NCBI GenBank assembly: GCA_017506865.1
Contig: JAFCMP010000045.1
Span: 349,554 to 413,553, forward strand
Length of the DNA stretch: 64,000 bases
From: Tribonema minus
Taxonomy: Eukaryota > Sar > Xanthophyceae > Tribonematales > Tribonemataceae
Direction of reading: 5' to 3'
Positions 10,411-22,800 of this stretch are shown in pieces (the first letter of the stretch is position 1; the number at the start of each line of letters is the position of its first letter). The translations under genes and the position numbers were made by a program. The notes beneath the pieces were generated by a model that searched no databases, was not told the origin of the DNA, and was given only the letters and a program-made list of their open reading frames with translations.

Positions 10411-13400
10411 TTGCATGCATGCGCGGCACCGAGGCTATCTGAAAGGCAAGAGGCTCACGTGGCCATGCCACAAAGCGTGCATGCATGACAGCGCTCACGC
10501 AGCAGCTTCTCGTGTGCAGAGAACAGCACTGTGCTCCGAGCGCATGCGGTGCTGGTACGCGCCGCAGCTTCGTGGCACAGCGCTCGGCAGCAGACCCGCT
10601 TGTGTACTTAAATCTTGAAGTACGTCCTGTCATGAAGTGTTCGCCCTCCACCAGAATTACACAAAGGGCATGCCGAATCAGGGTCGCGGCTGGGGTCATG
10701 CCCCCTACTAGATCCAGTGTCAATGTGCAATGCGATGGTGCATTGCTGGTTGCATAGACTGCGTGGCGCACGTGTGTGCCGTGAGGCAGCACTGGCGAGC
10801 GCAGCGCCCCTCTCCATTGCTATGAAGGCAGCGCGCGCTGCGCCGTGCGGGGAGCAGTTACCCCGCCATCACCGGTCAGTCAGTTGCGACACGGCGGAAA
10901 ACTCGAAAAGAAAAATAATCAAGGTCTAACTTCAAGAAATGGCAACATACGTGGGATGCGATCTCAAATCGGAAAGTTGAACGTCACGTATTTCGCCCAT
11001 CACTGGTGCACCCAATGCTGATCACCTCTGATCATCGTCATCACGCGCTGCCGCCACCGCCACCGCCGCCGCCGCCGCTGTCACAGCCACAGGAACCGCT
11101 GTTCCCCGCAATAGTGACGCCGCATGGGAGCCCCCGCCGCGCAGCCATCCCCTCGCTTCTGGGCAGCAGCGTCGAGCGCTAATTATGTACCTACCTACAT
11201 ACCCTACCCCACCTCTTGTTTGCTCGTGGGGCTCCTTCCGTACTGGCACGGCGGCGCCTCTCTCGCATTGCCGCGTCGCTGAACGGGCCGGGGGGGGGGC
11301 GACCGCCGCCGCTTCACAGCGCCATCATGATATGCGGCAGCTGTGCAGCGCATCGGGGGTCCGCTGTGCACGCGCGCATCCCCCCTTTACCCCGCCCCCC
11401 CCCCCCCCCCCGCGCGTGCGCACACGTGTGTGAGCAGGCCAGTGCGTTCTTGCTTTTGTGCGCGGCACTGCCTGGGTAGCGTGTGCCCGCATGTGGGCGG
11501 GGGGGGGGGGGGCTGCGTCGAATGCGAGGTCCTCATATACAGTTGACGGGGGCTACGAGGCCCGCCGCTCAGAAAGTTTGGATAGTCACAAGGCAATATT
11601 ACCCCCCTCCTCCCCCCCCCCCCCCCCCCCCCACACACACACTCAGACACACATACACACAGCTACAAACCGTTGAATAGCCCCAGGGCGATATACCCTC
11701 CTTGCTGCGTACGCCCACCTAAGCAGCTGCATATAGCGCCGCTGTTGGTTGCGGCAGCCGCTCGTTCACAGTGACACGGTTTTTCATTTGCAACACCAGT
11801 TCAAATTGACGATGAGCGTTTCAAAAGTTTTGGCACGTAGCACCAATCCAATGTTTCCGCAGCACCTTTGGTTGACAGGCGTCTCTGCACCCTTACGGTG
11901 TGAGTTGCCTGATGCCTTTTCAATCCATACTTCTACATCAGAATAAAGTCATCACACACAAGCGCCTCGGTGCGCTGCTTGCGCTTGACTCTCTCTGAGA
12001 CATGCTGCATTGCGTCCTCTCGGCAAGTTGGCAACACCATTGGCGGCGTCTCGGCCGCCACTGTTCATGTTCTGTGCTGAAATGCGATGTCCGACCAGTC
12101 GGTCGATTACCCGCGTATTTGGACTCAAAACTCAGCCTGCAAGGTCATATCAACTGTGATTATACTTCAGATTGCTGGCAACTTCAAGTGCACGTACTCT
12201 TGAAAAACAATGCATACATACATACAGATGCGTCCGAAAGCCAACTTGAAGTTTTGGTGTGAGGCATCTGAAGTTTCCATGGAACAGGAAGGCCAGCAGC
12301 AGATTACACATGGGAAGAGCCAAGCCGTGAAAAGAGAGTTTGGGGGCTCTCAGGAAGGTCGTAAATGACAGTAAGCACCCACTGTTTATGCGACTTTAAA
12401 AAACGACGAATGTGGACGCTCACAGCGCGTGTAGAACGGTACATGCACTGGGCACCGAGGCTCGGAGGCAATGCAGGAATTTGGCAAATAGATGTGCGCA
12501 CGTACTCGCGACACAGATGTGAGCCCAAGCTGCGCAGCCGATAATAAACTTTTCAGCAATTAATTTGGAGGGAGTCGCCAGGAATCGGCAGCGGACACAA
12601 AGGGGAGGGGGGGGGGGGGGGGGGGGGGGGATACTCCTGCTGCACAGGTCACATGCAGTATGGTGACCTTCCAAGATCACAATCAGCAGACATGAGCAAA
12701 TCGAAGCGCAGAGTTACATCAAGTGCACATCACCAGAGTGACAAGCCCTGCGGTCGTGCATATCCTCCATCTGGTCAGGACAGAGGTAAACATGGGAGCT
12801 CACAAGGAAACAGCATACATCAATGTCGACTCTGGTTTGTGCACACCACAAAGGGTATGAGCATTGCGACGCCTGAGGCTGCGCAGCACGCATATTACAT
12901 GGCTCTGCTGCGTGAAAGCCCACTACAGGGTCAGGGGGAGTACGGTGGGCAGGGAGGCAGGGGGCGGGGGGGGTCAATGCCCTTTGGCTGGCCCTACAGA
13001 CTGGAAATTTCCCCCGGTACGCCAAGCACGCTGCAGCAGGGGCACCTTGCTGCGGGCTGTGGCCTCCTGCGAGCGCACAATGCAGCTTGCAGCGCCTGCA
13101 TTAGACGCTGTACTTCACTGGCCGGGCGACGGCATGAGGCCGTGGCGAGTTAGGTTTGTTGAACGGGCACCGCAACAACATGCGGCTGAGTAAGGCCTCC
13201 AGCGACCGCTGCTGCGTCGACTTCTGCTGCAGCCGCCGATTGCCGGACGTGCATGCTGAACGTCAAGGACACGCATGCATCTGGACAGCAGTCGCTCGCC
13301 GGGCAGGCGGCAGCCGCAGCAGCATTTCGTGCCGGTGCCCACATGGCAGCGCTCCGCATTGTGCGCGCGCGCTGCGTCGGTGCAAGTCTAACAGCCCGAC

Positions 13401-13899
13401 CCGATTTGCGCCAGTCAGACAGCGTCAATGGGCATACCGATAATGGCATGCGGTGCACGATGCGTCGCCAAGCATCGGCGGCCGCAACAGCAGCACTCAA
13501 CAGCGCCCACACACGGCGCCAAACCCTCTGCGCTCATGTAGATGTTCTGCGCTGTGGCAAGAACATCGCTGGCCATCAGTTCATGGAAAGCTTGAGAATT
13601 CCTTGGCATAAGCACTGGGTGCGGGGGACCGGTGCTGACGACATGCGCGGCTGCCCTGCCCACTGGCAGTGCCGTCGCAGCGCCTCAGCAGCAGCCCGGA
13701 GCAGCGGCAGCAATACTGAGCAGTGCTCACCCAAGCAGCGCTCAGTGACGACCTCGTGGCAGCAGCGTCCCGTGGCAGCAGCGTCGTGTGGCAGCAGCGC
13801 TCAGCATCGGCTGGCCGTTTGCGCTGCGCACGGCCTCCTCCAAGGCCAGCGCCGCTGCCATCGGCAGTGCTTGATTGCTGGGGCCAGAGCTGCGATGGG
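10288..13899. other. Intergenic region between convergent genes
   Basis: About 3.6 kb between the + kinase stop and the MHYT stop. It holds GC-rich low-complexity DNA, C runs (about 11395-11410 and 11611-11632, followed by a CA repeat) and G runs (11500-11512 and 12607-12630). Open frames here are short and lack domain signals. I see no gene. Confidence 0.6.
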
Positions 13900-16800
13900 T
13901 CACGGCGGTGCAGTGCTCGGCGGCCGTGCGAGAGGCGGCAGCGACAGTCCATTGTAGCGCGCAGCAGCAGGTGATGTTGCGACGCCATAACTCGCACCTT
14001 GGTCGGCGCTGTTCCCGCCAGCGGCCGGGGAACCCTCGGAAACGGCGGCTGCTGCTGGCCGACTGTGGTCAGTGGGTGGACAGTCGCAGCTGCCGCCGCC
14101 GCTGCCAGCATGTCCGCTACCACCGTGGCGACTGCCGTTGAGATGGGAGCTTCCCTCAGAGCGTGCGGTGGTGGCTATCCAGCACGCGGCAGTGTCCACG
14201 TCACCAGTTGCCACAGACTGGGGTTCGATTTTTCGAGTGCTGCCGCTGCCGCCCCTGCTGCTTCCGCTTTCGCCGCGGCCGCCGGTGCCGCCGCCACTGC
14301 CGCCGCTGCCGGTGCGCCCGGCTTGCTCAACAGCGTCAGAGCCTTTGCTCGAGCCACTGAAGGGCAGCCGCGGCTGCACCTGAATGACGTCGCCTGTGCC
14401 AGCGCGCCTTTGAGCAGCCGCAGGCATGAAATCTGAAGCCACGGCGACGCTGCCGCCATCAGGGCGCACGCCGCCGCGGCTGCCGCCGCTACCATCGGCA
14501 TGGCTCTTGCCGCCACCGCTGCTGCTGCCGCCGCCGCGGCCGCTGCCACCGCCGCGGCCGCTGCTGCCGATCTGCATGCCACTGTTGCTACCGCCGTTGC
14601 CGTTGCCGTCGCCTTCGCTGCTGCTGCCGATGCCACCGCCGCCGCTGCTGCCACAGGCTGCGGCACCACCGCTGGCGGCTCGGCGCGCGCCGCCGCTGCT
14701 GCGCCTGGCACCAGGGCCACCAGAAGCACCGGCAGGCGGGTCCGGCTGCTCCAGCACGAGACCGACTATGGCCGCCATTGACGCAGTGGCGGACTGGCAG
14801 GTGGCGGCAGCGGCGCGCGGCCGGGGATCCATGGCCGCGCCGCCGCCGTTGCCCTGCGCGGCATCGTGACGATGAGCCGCTGCGCCCGGCAGCGCGACGC
14901 GGCCGGCGCTGACGGCGCGGCCGCTGCTTGCGTGCACGCTGCTGCCGCTGTTTGCGTCGCCGCGGCTCCTGCTGTGCGCCGCCTGGAAGCGCGCCGCCGC
15001 GGGCCACGAGCCGATGTGGTAGCAGCCGCCGCCGTCGCCGCTGTCGCGCGCGCCGCCGCCGCCGACGCTGCTGCCGCCGCCGCCGCCGCCGCGCCTGATG
15101 CTGGTGTCGCTGTGGATGCGGTGGAGGTGGCGGCGGCCGGCGGGGCGCTGCGGGATGGCGGCGCGCTCGCCGATGCTGTGCGCGCCACGTGGGCTGCCGC
15201 CGCCGCTGGTGCCGTGGCTGCCGTCGCCTCTGACGCCGGTGCTGCTGGCGACGCCCCTGTGGAACGTCCCGCGCTTGACGTTGTTGCTGAGGGTGTGCCA
15301 GTAGTTGCCGCCGCTGCTGGAGAACCTGCGCGGCGGCGCGGCGAGAGTGATCAGAGTGGCGGCGATGCATCAGCTTGGTGGAGGCGTGTGTGACCACCAC
15401 TGCATCCGGTGGCTAAGACTGTGAGGTGTGGGAAGCCGCAATGGTGTTGACCTGCTGTGATCTAACATGCCGTGTGTACGCAATGGATTGGCTATATGTA
15501 CATGTAAATAAGGAATCGGCTAGTGATGGACTACAAGTGTTTCAGGAACGTATGTGTCTGAATGACCTGCTGAAGTACATGATACATTTGGGGAGTCGCA
15601 GGATGGACATCGTGCTGCCTGCCGACGCCTTCCCGGTGACCGGCTACGACGACCCGACACGCCACCTACCGCTCATGGTGGACGTCACCTGCTTCGAGGC
15701 ACAGGTGGCGTCGCGGGCGGCGAAGACTGCAGCAGACCCCGAGCACTGCTGCCGCGACCAAGAGGCCGCCAAATTATCCCACTATTCTGGTCATTATGAC
15801 CAGAATTGCTACAAACTTGCCACTTTGGCAATCGGGTCATTCGGCAGCATCGGGGAGCAGGGGCGGAAGCTGCTGGAGGCTGTGGCGACGGAGTATGCCA
15901 GCAGGATGTCAGTGCCCGGAGGAGCGCGCCCTAAAGCTCTCAAGGGCATCGCCCTGGCGCGCTTACGCTCGGCACTGTCGGCAGCGCTCCACATGGCGTA
16001 CTCTGGCCGTGTCATGACACACATGGCAGAATTCAGGGGGGGGGGGCACATGGAGGAGGACGTAGGGGAGGATCCCGAGATGCCATTTGGCGGCGGCGGC
16101 GTTTGAGTGGTTGTTGAGACACTTTCAGAAGTCACACGACATGCAGATTCCGTACAGCAGCATCAAGTTAGACCATCATCTGGGCTTTTTCGCGCCCTGA
16201 GCGAGAATTAATAAAAAGTACATGATACGCTATGCATCGGAGTGAATACACATACGCAAGGCGTGCTTGAATTTTAGGGCTAGCGGGGTCAGGGGCGGGT
16301 GGTGGTCAGGAGTGAATTCAACAAGTTGTTGGCACAGCCACTGCTGGTCTACCCTGCTCAACAGCCGCAGGTAGCTTCGCAAAAAGGTGTTGCTGAGCTG
16401 TTGTCCATCAAAGCTAGGGTTTGCGCGACCGTCCAGATCTAGAGCAGGGTCTGAACGTGAGTCATTCACAGCAGTTCCGCACGGCCCTGCAATCAGATTG
16501 GGTTGTGGACCGTGTTTGCCATTCTGATGCATAGCCTGGCAATCAGGTAGCATTTCGGGCAGTGCAATGTCATCGTGTCACACGGCCAACAACTATGCCA
16601 TGGTCATGTCTCTGGTGACAGTGCGGCTCTGCAGTGCAGCGGGTTGACACAAGGCTAACATTGCGCATGCGTCAGTGCGGGGGGGAGCGCCATCAGAAGT
16701 CTGCACCCATATGGTAGGTATCGGTGAACGCACGTATGTACCCTTGTGACGCGGCGGAACGGCCGCCCCACGAGCTGCTGTCGTGCAGCATCGCGTACAG

Positions 16801-19800
16801 GTTGGTGTCTAGCAGCTGCGCGTACGCATACGGTAGGTATGAGCGGACGCACGTACGTACCCTTGTACCCATACGGTAGGTATCGGTGAACGCGCGTACG
16901 TACCCTTGTGACGCGGCGGAACGGCCGCCCCGCGAGCTGCTGTCGTGCAGCATCGCAAACAGGTTGGTGTCCTGCAGCTGCGCGTACGCGCTGCGCAGGT
17001 CCTGGCACACGGCGCGCTCCGCCGCGAGCGCCGCAAGGAGCACTGACGCGCACAGGCCCAGTTGAACTTCGGGCGTCACCTGCGCGCGGCAACGGTTTGC
17101 AAGCATGCACCGTAGTGCGCTTGAGGGGAGAATTGAGGTGACCAGAGCTGCTGCGTATCGGCGGGCCCCGTCCGCCAGCGCCACCGAGCCCATGAGCGGC
17201 ATCCACGCGAGCTGCGGGCGCGGTGACGCCGTGCACGTGTACAGGTAATCGGAGTGTGAGCAGTCTAGCACAGTTGTCTCGAGGACAGACGCAGCTGTGC
17301 GGCGGTGCCTTCGTGTGCGCCGGAGGTCAGAGTGTGAGGCACCTGCGCGCGTGGCGGCGCCGTTCGCGTGTACGCGGGCCCGAAGTGTGAGAATTCTAGT
17401 GCAGTTTGTTGGCCGTTTAGGGGAACAGGGAGTCGGAGTGAGCAAACAGCAGAGATTCCTGTTTGCACAGGTCTCTGTGCGATATGTAGTGCCTTTGCCG
17501 CGGCGTGATGGGTTGCAGCTGGGGCGTCACCTGCGCGCACGCGCAGGAGCACGACAACTTCAAGTGTTGCAGCTGTTGGCTCGTGGTGGTACGGTTCAAG
17601 CCACAGCATGAGCTCTTGCTGTATGCAGAGGTTCTGACAAGGAACGAGCCCATGGGTGCACAGGTGCGCCGTTGGAGGAGGGGCAGGGTGGGGGGGGGGG
17701 GGGGCGTCAAGCGGGCTTGGCAGCTTGGAAGCCCTTTCAAAGTTTGTCGGGTGCATGTGGGGTATATTATATGCCGAACTGCAAAGGTGGTGTCGCGATG
17801 GAACCGTCTACCTCTGCATGAATGCTCCAGGGATGGTACACATATGCTACACTGCAAGGCAGCGGTATCCAGATAGCACGGGGGCAAGCGCGCAACATTT
17901 GCGATTCCATTACACAATGTGTGCAGAAGAAGATGAGGGGGAGTGGACCACTTCCACGGGTGATCCTGGCGGCTACAGGACGTTAGGGTGAGGGTCAAAC
18001 GGAATAGCGTTGTTGGTCCACCCAAACTTGACATGCAACACCCCTCCCCTGCTTGCCCGCCCTTGGTGTTATCACAACCGCGCGTAGCGCCAGCCCTGCA
18101 AAAGTGTGCGCCCGGATGTTGGCGATACAAGTGCTGTGCACGTGTCTTGCTACGCATATCAGAGTTTTCGGCAATTTTGGATAAAATTGAGGCCAAAAAC
18201 CAGGAACCAGCAAGGGGCAGAGAAAGAGGGGGAGGCGATCGCGTGGTAGCCATTCACATTCTGCTAGACCACAAGGCCAAACTCTTGTGGACACGGCAAC
18301 ACCAGCCAGGTAGCCAGCACTGTCGCCTGTCTGCTCTGTGCACTCATGGACTTGCATCTATCAGGGCCCCAAGGAGGCCGGGTTTCCCATGTGCATCTAC
18401 GTTTGGGTGCAGGCGCCGCCGTGCCTGGACGCACGAAAGCAGAGGACGCGGTGCGCCTGGAATCTGCTGTGTACTTTACTGGTAAGGCCCTTTCATTGTA
18501 TGAGATGCATCTTATTTACTTCCGCGTGAGGGGCAGAAACGCTTTGATAAATTGCAAAATATAATTTTGAAAATATGCAGCTGGTGTGCTCGTGTCAAGC
18601 GTGTGCTCACATGCGTTTGTGACCGCAATGAAACACATGCGCCATCTACACAATCAAATGTACAACTATTGTTAACTGGGTAATTTGTCGGGTTGGGGAA
18701 TTTTACTCAGGTGAGGGTTAGAGGTAGGGTCAGGTTTACGGTCAGGGAGACAGGGTTGAGTTTGGACGTCAACAACTGACAGTTCGCACTGGATCACCTG
18801 AAAGCTGCTGGCGGTGGTGCCGCGCGCTTCCGCCGGCGCGTGCACGTAGCCGGCCGCAAGCACCCCCGTGTAGTGCATAGCGCACACCGCGACGGCGATG
18901 ACGACGGCGCAGGCCTGCGGGGGCAGCGCTCAACAACACAGGAAATGGGGGCAGCGCTCAACAATACAAAAAATATCATCTCACACATCATCATGCCGCG
19001 ATGGTGAGGATGCCAGCAGATGGTGAGGACGCCAGCAGCGGCGCCGGGCTCTTGCGTCAGCAGTGCATGGAAGGCATGCAAAACGAGTAATCATCGCGTG
19101 ACGGAGTGCGTGTGTCCGTCAGTCCTCGGCGTAAAGGAGATCCAGCGGTTAGTGGGGCGCTGCCTGACCAGCAGGGTATTGACGCAACAAGTGCGTGTCC
19201 CCCCCTGCCCTGCCTCGAGCAACTGAAGCTTGCGTGTGTCCTGCCTGGACTGTAACAGGGACACGTGGGGTGCTTGACAGTGCAAGGAGGCAAAGCCATT
19301 TGCGTGGGCACTCAATTGAGCTGCTGGTTCTGCCTTGTAGCACAATGTGTTCAAAGCCGAGAACAAACATGAACTGTCGAGGTGTAGTGCTGCGTATCAG
19401 AGAAAGGGATCAGCCACACCCGGCCTACTATACATTTGATGAAGACACATATTGACTGCGCGTGCTGATCTTTGAGCACTGCGCATATGCGTGCTCAGAG
19501 GACACTTCCATGTCTGGCAGGTGCGCTTTGACCCATTTGAGGTCGTGGTGCAGACTGGTCTGCAGCTGTGCACCATGAGCATGTACTAGAAGCACAACAC
19601 GTAGAGATAGACGTTCATCGCGCCTCTGCAACCGGGGCATGGAGCCAGAAGCAAGTTGGTGGCTCTGGGCAGACGCCTGCCGACCATGCGCACATTGTGG
19701 GCACTACGTATCACAATGTTACCTACCCTGCAAGTACATGTACATCAGCGCGAGTGCATCAGCGCTCGCCGGCTTGAGCCACGCCACGCCTGCCCTTCAG

Positions 19801-22800
19801 ATCCCGACCACAAAAAATGAGCTACCCTGATGAACCCCTACACGATGATACCTGCCCTGAGGATACCTACCCCGCAAGTGCGTCAGCGCTCACCGGCTTG
19901 AGCCACGTCACGCCGGCCTTCCAGAGCAGCAGGCGGAACAGGATCCAGAAGCCGGCCAGCGAGACCACCAGCGCGATGACGCAGGAGGCCGCGACCCAGT
20001 GCCAGTTCCAGACGATGCGGAACTCGCCGCTCATGGCGAGCATACCCTAGGTATCAGGTGCAAGGGGGCAGGCGGCGCACAGAGCCACAAAGCGTAAGCC
20101 ACTGGCAGCCTACGTGCGCTTTTCGTTGGATTTTCAGTGCGCAACGGACAACTTCATCATCAGCGAGAACTTCATCGTCTTTTCAAACTTGAACGTGAAG
20201 ACGCCAGTCTCACCGTCTCACTGGATTGCGCGTCGCATGCGCGTAGACCTGTCCGGTCAGTGCCATACGCAGTGCGGAGCGCGACGGTGGGGGCTACCGC
20301 CCTCCTCTGGTAGAGGCAGTGTAACATGATGACTGCATTCTAGTGCGCGTGTTGCGTACCATCTTGATCCTTGCCCTCGCTGGCGACCGCATTGCGCCCC
20401 CACCAGCAGCAGCGCTCACAACAGAGCGCTCTCATCATGGAGTGCACAAACGCACCGCGCGCGGCTTGCGCTTGGCGACCGTGGGTGCGGCGGACCACGT
20501 CCTGCGAGCTGCTACAAATTAATACTCTAAACAATCACATATGGAAAGCAGGTGTAGAATGGGTGCTCTTTGCAAGCCCAGGGAAGTGTTGGCAGCGTGC
20601 CCGAATCGCACTTCGCGCTGGCAAGCAGCCATTGGGTGTTTGGCCAACTGCAGTAGAGGTGATAGCTGGCAGGCAGTCTGGAAAAACCGTTGCAGCATAC
20701 AGATATGTAAGTAGTGCACGTCGTGCGCTGCCTCAGCAGCAGCGCTCACCATGCAGTGCGTGCAACCTACACTCAGCACAGTGCCCCCGGGCACAGCGCG
20801 CGAGCGCGGTGCTGCAGGTCAGGAGTTGCAGGTCCCCGCCTGTTTCATCACTGAGTGAGTAAGCGAGTCAAGACCGAGTCAAGCCTGTCCCTGTACGAAG
20901 GGCACGCCCAGCGCACAGCAAGCACATCATAAATTGAGTGAAAAACGGTGCGGTGGGCTGCGCACACCAAGCAGCATTACCCAGGCCCAATGTGTGCACC
21001 CCTGCAAACCCCGGAGGGGTCGCAATGGATCATGCCATGATGATTGAAAAGTGTACTCAGTCGCAATGCTGATCATGCCGAGATGATTGAACAATGTAAT
21101 TCTGGTGACGAATACATTGAATGTGCATAGGTGTGAGCAGTCTGGTACTGCAGGCTCCAATGCAGCCCTGATTGATATTGCCATGCAGACACAAAGAGCA
21201 ACATATCGTGCCCTGAGCAGCGGCGCTCATTGTGCAGAACATGCAACGCCCAGCGCGCGGCGCTGCAGGCCACTTGAAGTCTGTCAACCTCAACTGTAGT
21301 GAAAGGAGCCCCGCAATGCGCTCATTGCGTGCGGCATAATCACAACACCGCTCACGCTCATCATTGTGCCTCCGACCACCTGCATTATTATAGTCTACCA
21401 TCCTCGAATCATGTGAAGACAACAAGTTGAAGTCTGCCACCCCTCACCATGCAAGACCGACCACTTCAAGTCTGGCCAGCAGAAGCTCTGCCACACTCAA
21501 CTCACGTGACGCTCGTCTCATAGTGCGCTCGCCAGGTGGCTCATGATCATCGCACCGCCCACTCAACTTCAACTCTACAAGCTCAACTCATCTGAAACTC
21601 CCCGACCTCAATTAATCAGAAACTCACCAAATAGTGCATGCAGATGACGCCCAGCGCCGTCAGCGTCGCGCCGCACACCAGGTGCTGCAGCCCGCCCAGG
21701 TACGCCGCGTGCAGGATGCGCAGCTTCTGGCCCGTGGACCGCAGGCTCCGCAGCGCCGTCTTGTTGAGCTGCTGCTGCTTCGAGAGCACCTGCGGGGCGC
21801 GCAGCGGCGAGCAGCAGGCGGGACGCTGAGCACTGCTTCAGAAACAGTGCTTCTGGCCTTACTGCCGCTGCTGCTCTATGACCTGCTGCTGCTGCGACTG
21901 ATGCTGCTGTTGCTGCTGCCGCTGCCGGTGCTGCTGGTGCTGCTGGTGCAGCTGGTGCTGCTGGTGCTGCTGGTGGTGGTGCTGGTGGTGCCAGTGGTGG
22001 TGATACTGCTGCTGGGGCCGCTGCTGCCGTTGCTGCTGCGGCCTGAAGTGTAGCTGGATGTGCAGAGTCGGGGCGCATGCAGTGTAGAGACGACGTTCCA
22101 CTAGACAAGTTCAAGTTTTTTTACTTCAGCTTTTTGCGCTGAGGTGTGGGAACGGCAAACACTGCTCATTCCGCGCCGCCATGCACCACGCATTTGCCAA
22201 ACTTGCTGCAAACCTCACTGCACCTAATGCGCTCGACGGCACCACCGATGTGAATTGCGGCAGCAGTGCTGCGTAGTGCCGCGCCACCCGTGATTTGCAT
22301 GCACCGGTGCTGCATGCACAGAACGCTCACGGTGGCGCGTAACGCTGCATACGTGCGCGTCTGTCCGCTGAAATGGAAACAGTCATGCGCGACACGCGCA
22401 TGCACATGCCCCCAGCGCACGATGGTTGAGACATGCCTTGGACGCTGCATTCCGTGCGCATTATCCCTGTGGCTCATGACCCCGAGCACGGAGCGTCGAA
22501 CGCCAGACTTGAAGTCCGAGCCGCATGCGCAGATGCCTACCGCACATGCAGATTACCTCCATCAGCCCACCTCTAATAGCCTGATCAGCCACGTATATAC
22601 CTATGTACCACACACGTAGATACCTGCCCGCCTCGATCCGCCCGGTCAGTCTCATAGACCCGTACCACGCAAGTTCATGCCTACGCGCCCAGCCGTGAGC
22701 CGGGTCAGCCCCGTAGATGCCTACTGCATACCAGTAGCATAGCAGATGCCATCCTGCTCAGCTCTATCAGCCTCATACATACCTGCCGCATACTGATAGT

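Noticed and set aside
13253-15393. Long plus-strand Ala/Pro/Arg-rich open frames
   Set aside because: They overlap MHYT exon 15325-13900 on the other strand, whose phase fits the gene. The plus frames are the complement of its Gly/Ser codons.
21608-22114. Poly-Ala frame on the minus strand
   Set aside because: It comes from the CTG/CAG repeat in an intron; only 21789-21628 fits the MHYT exon, in its own frame.
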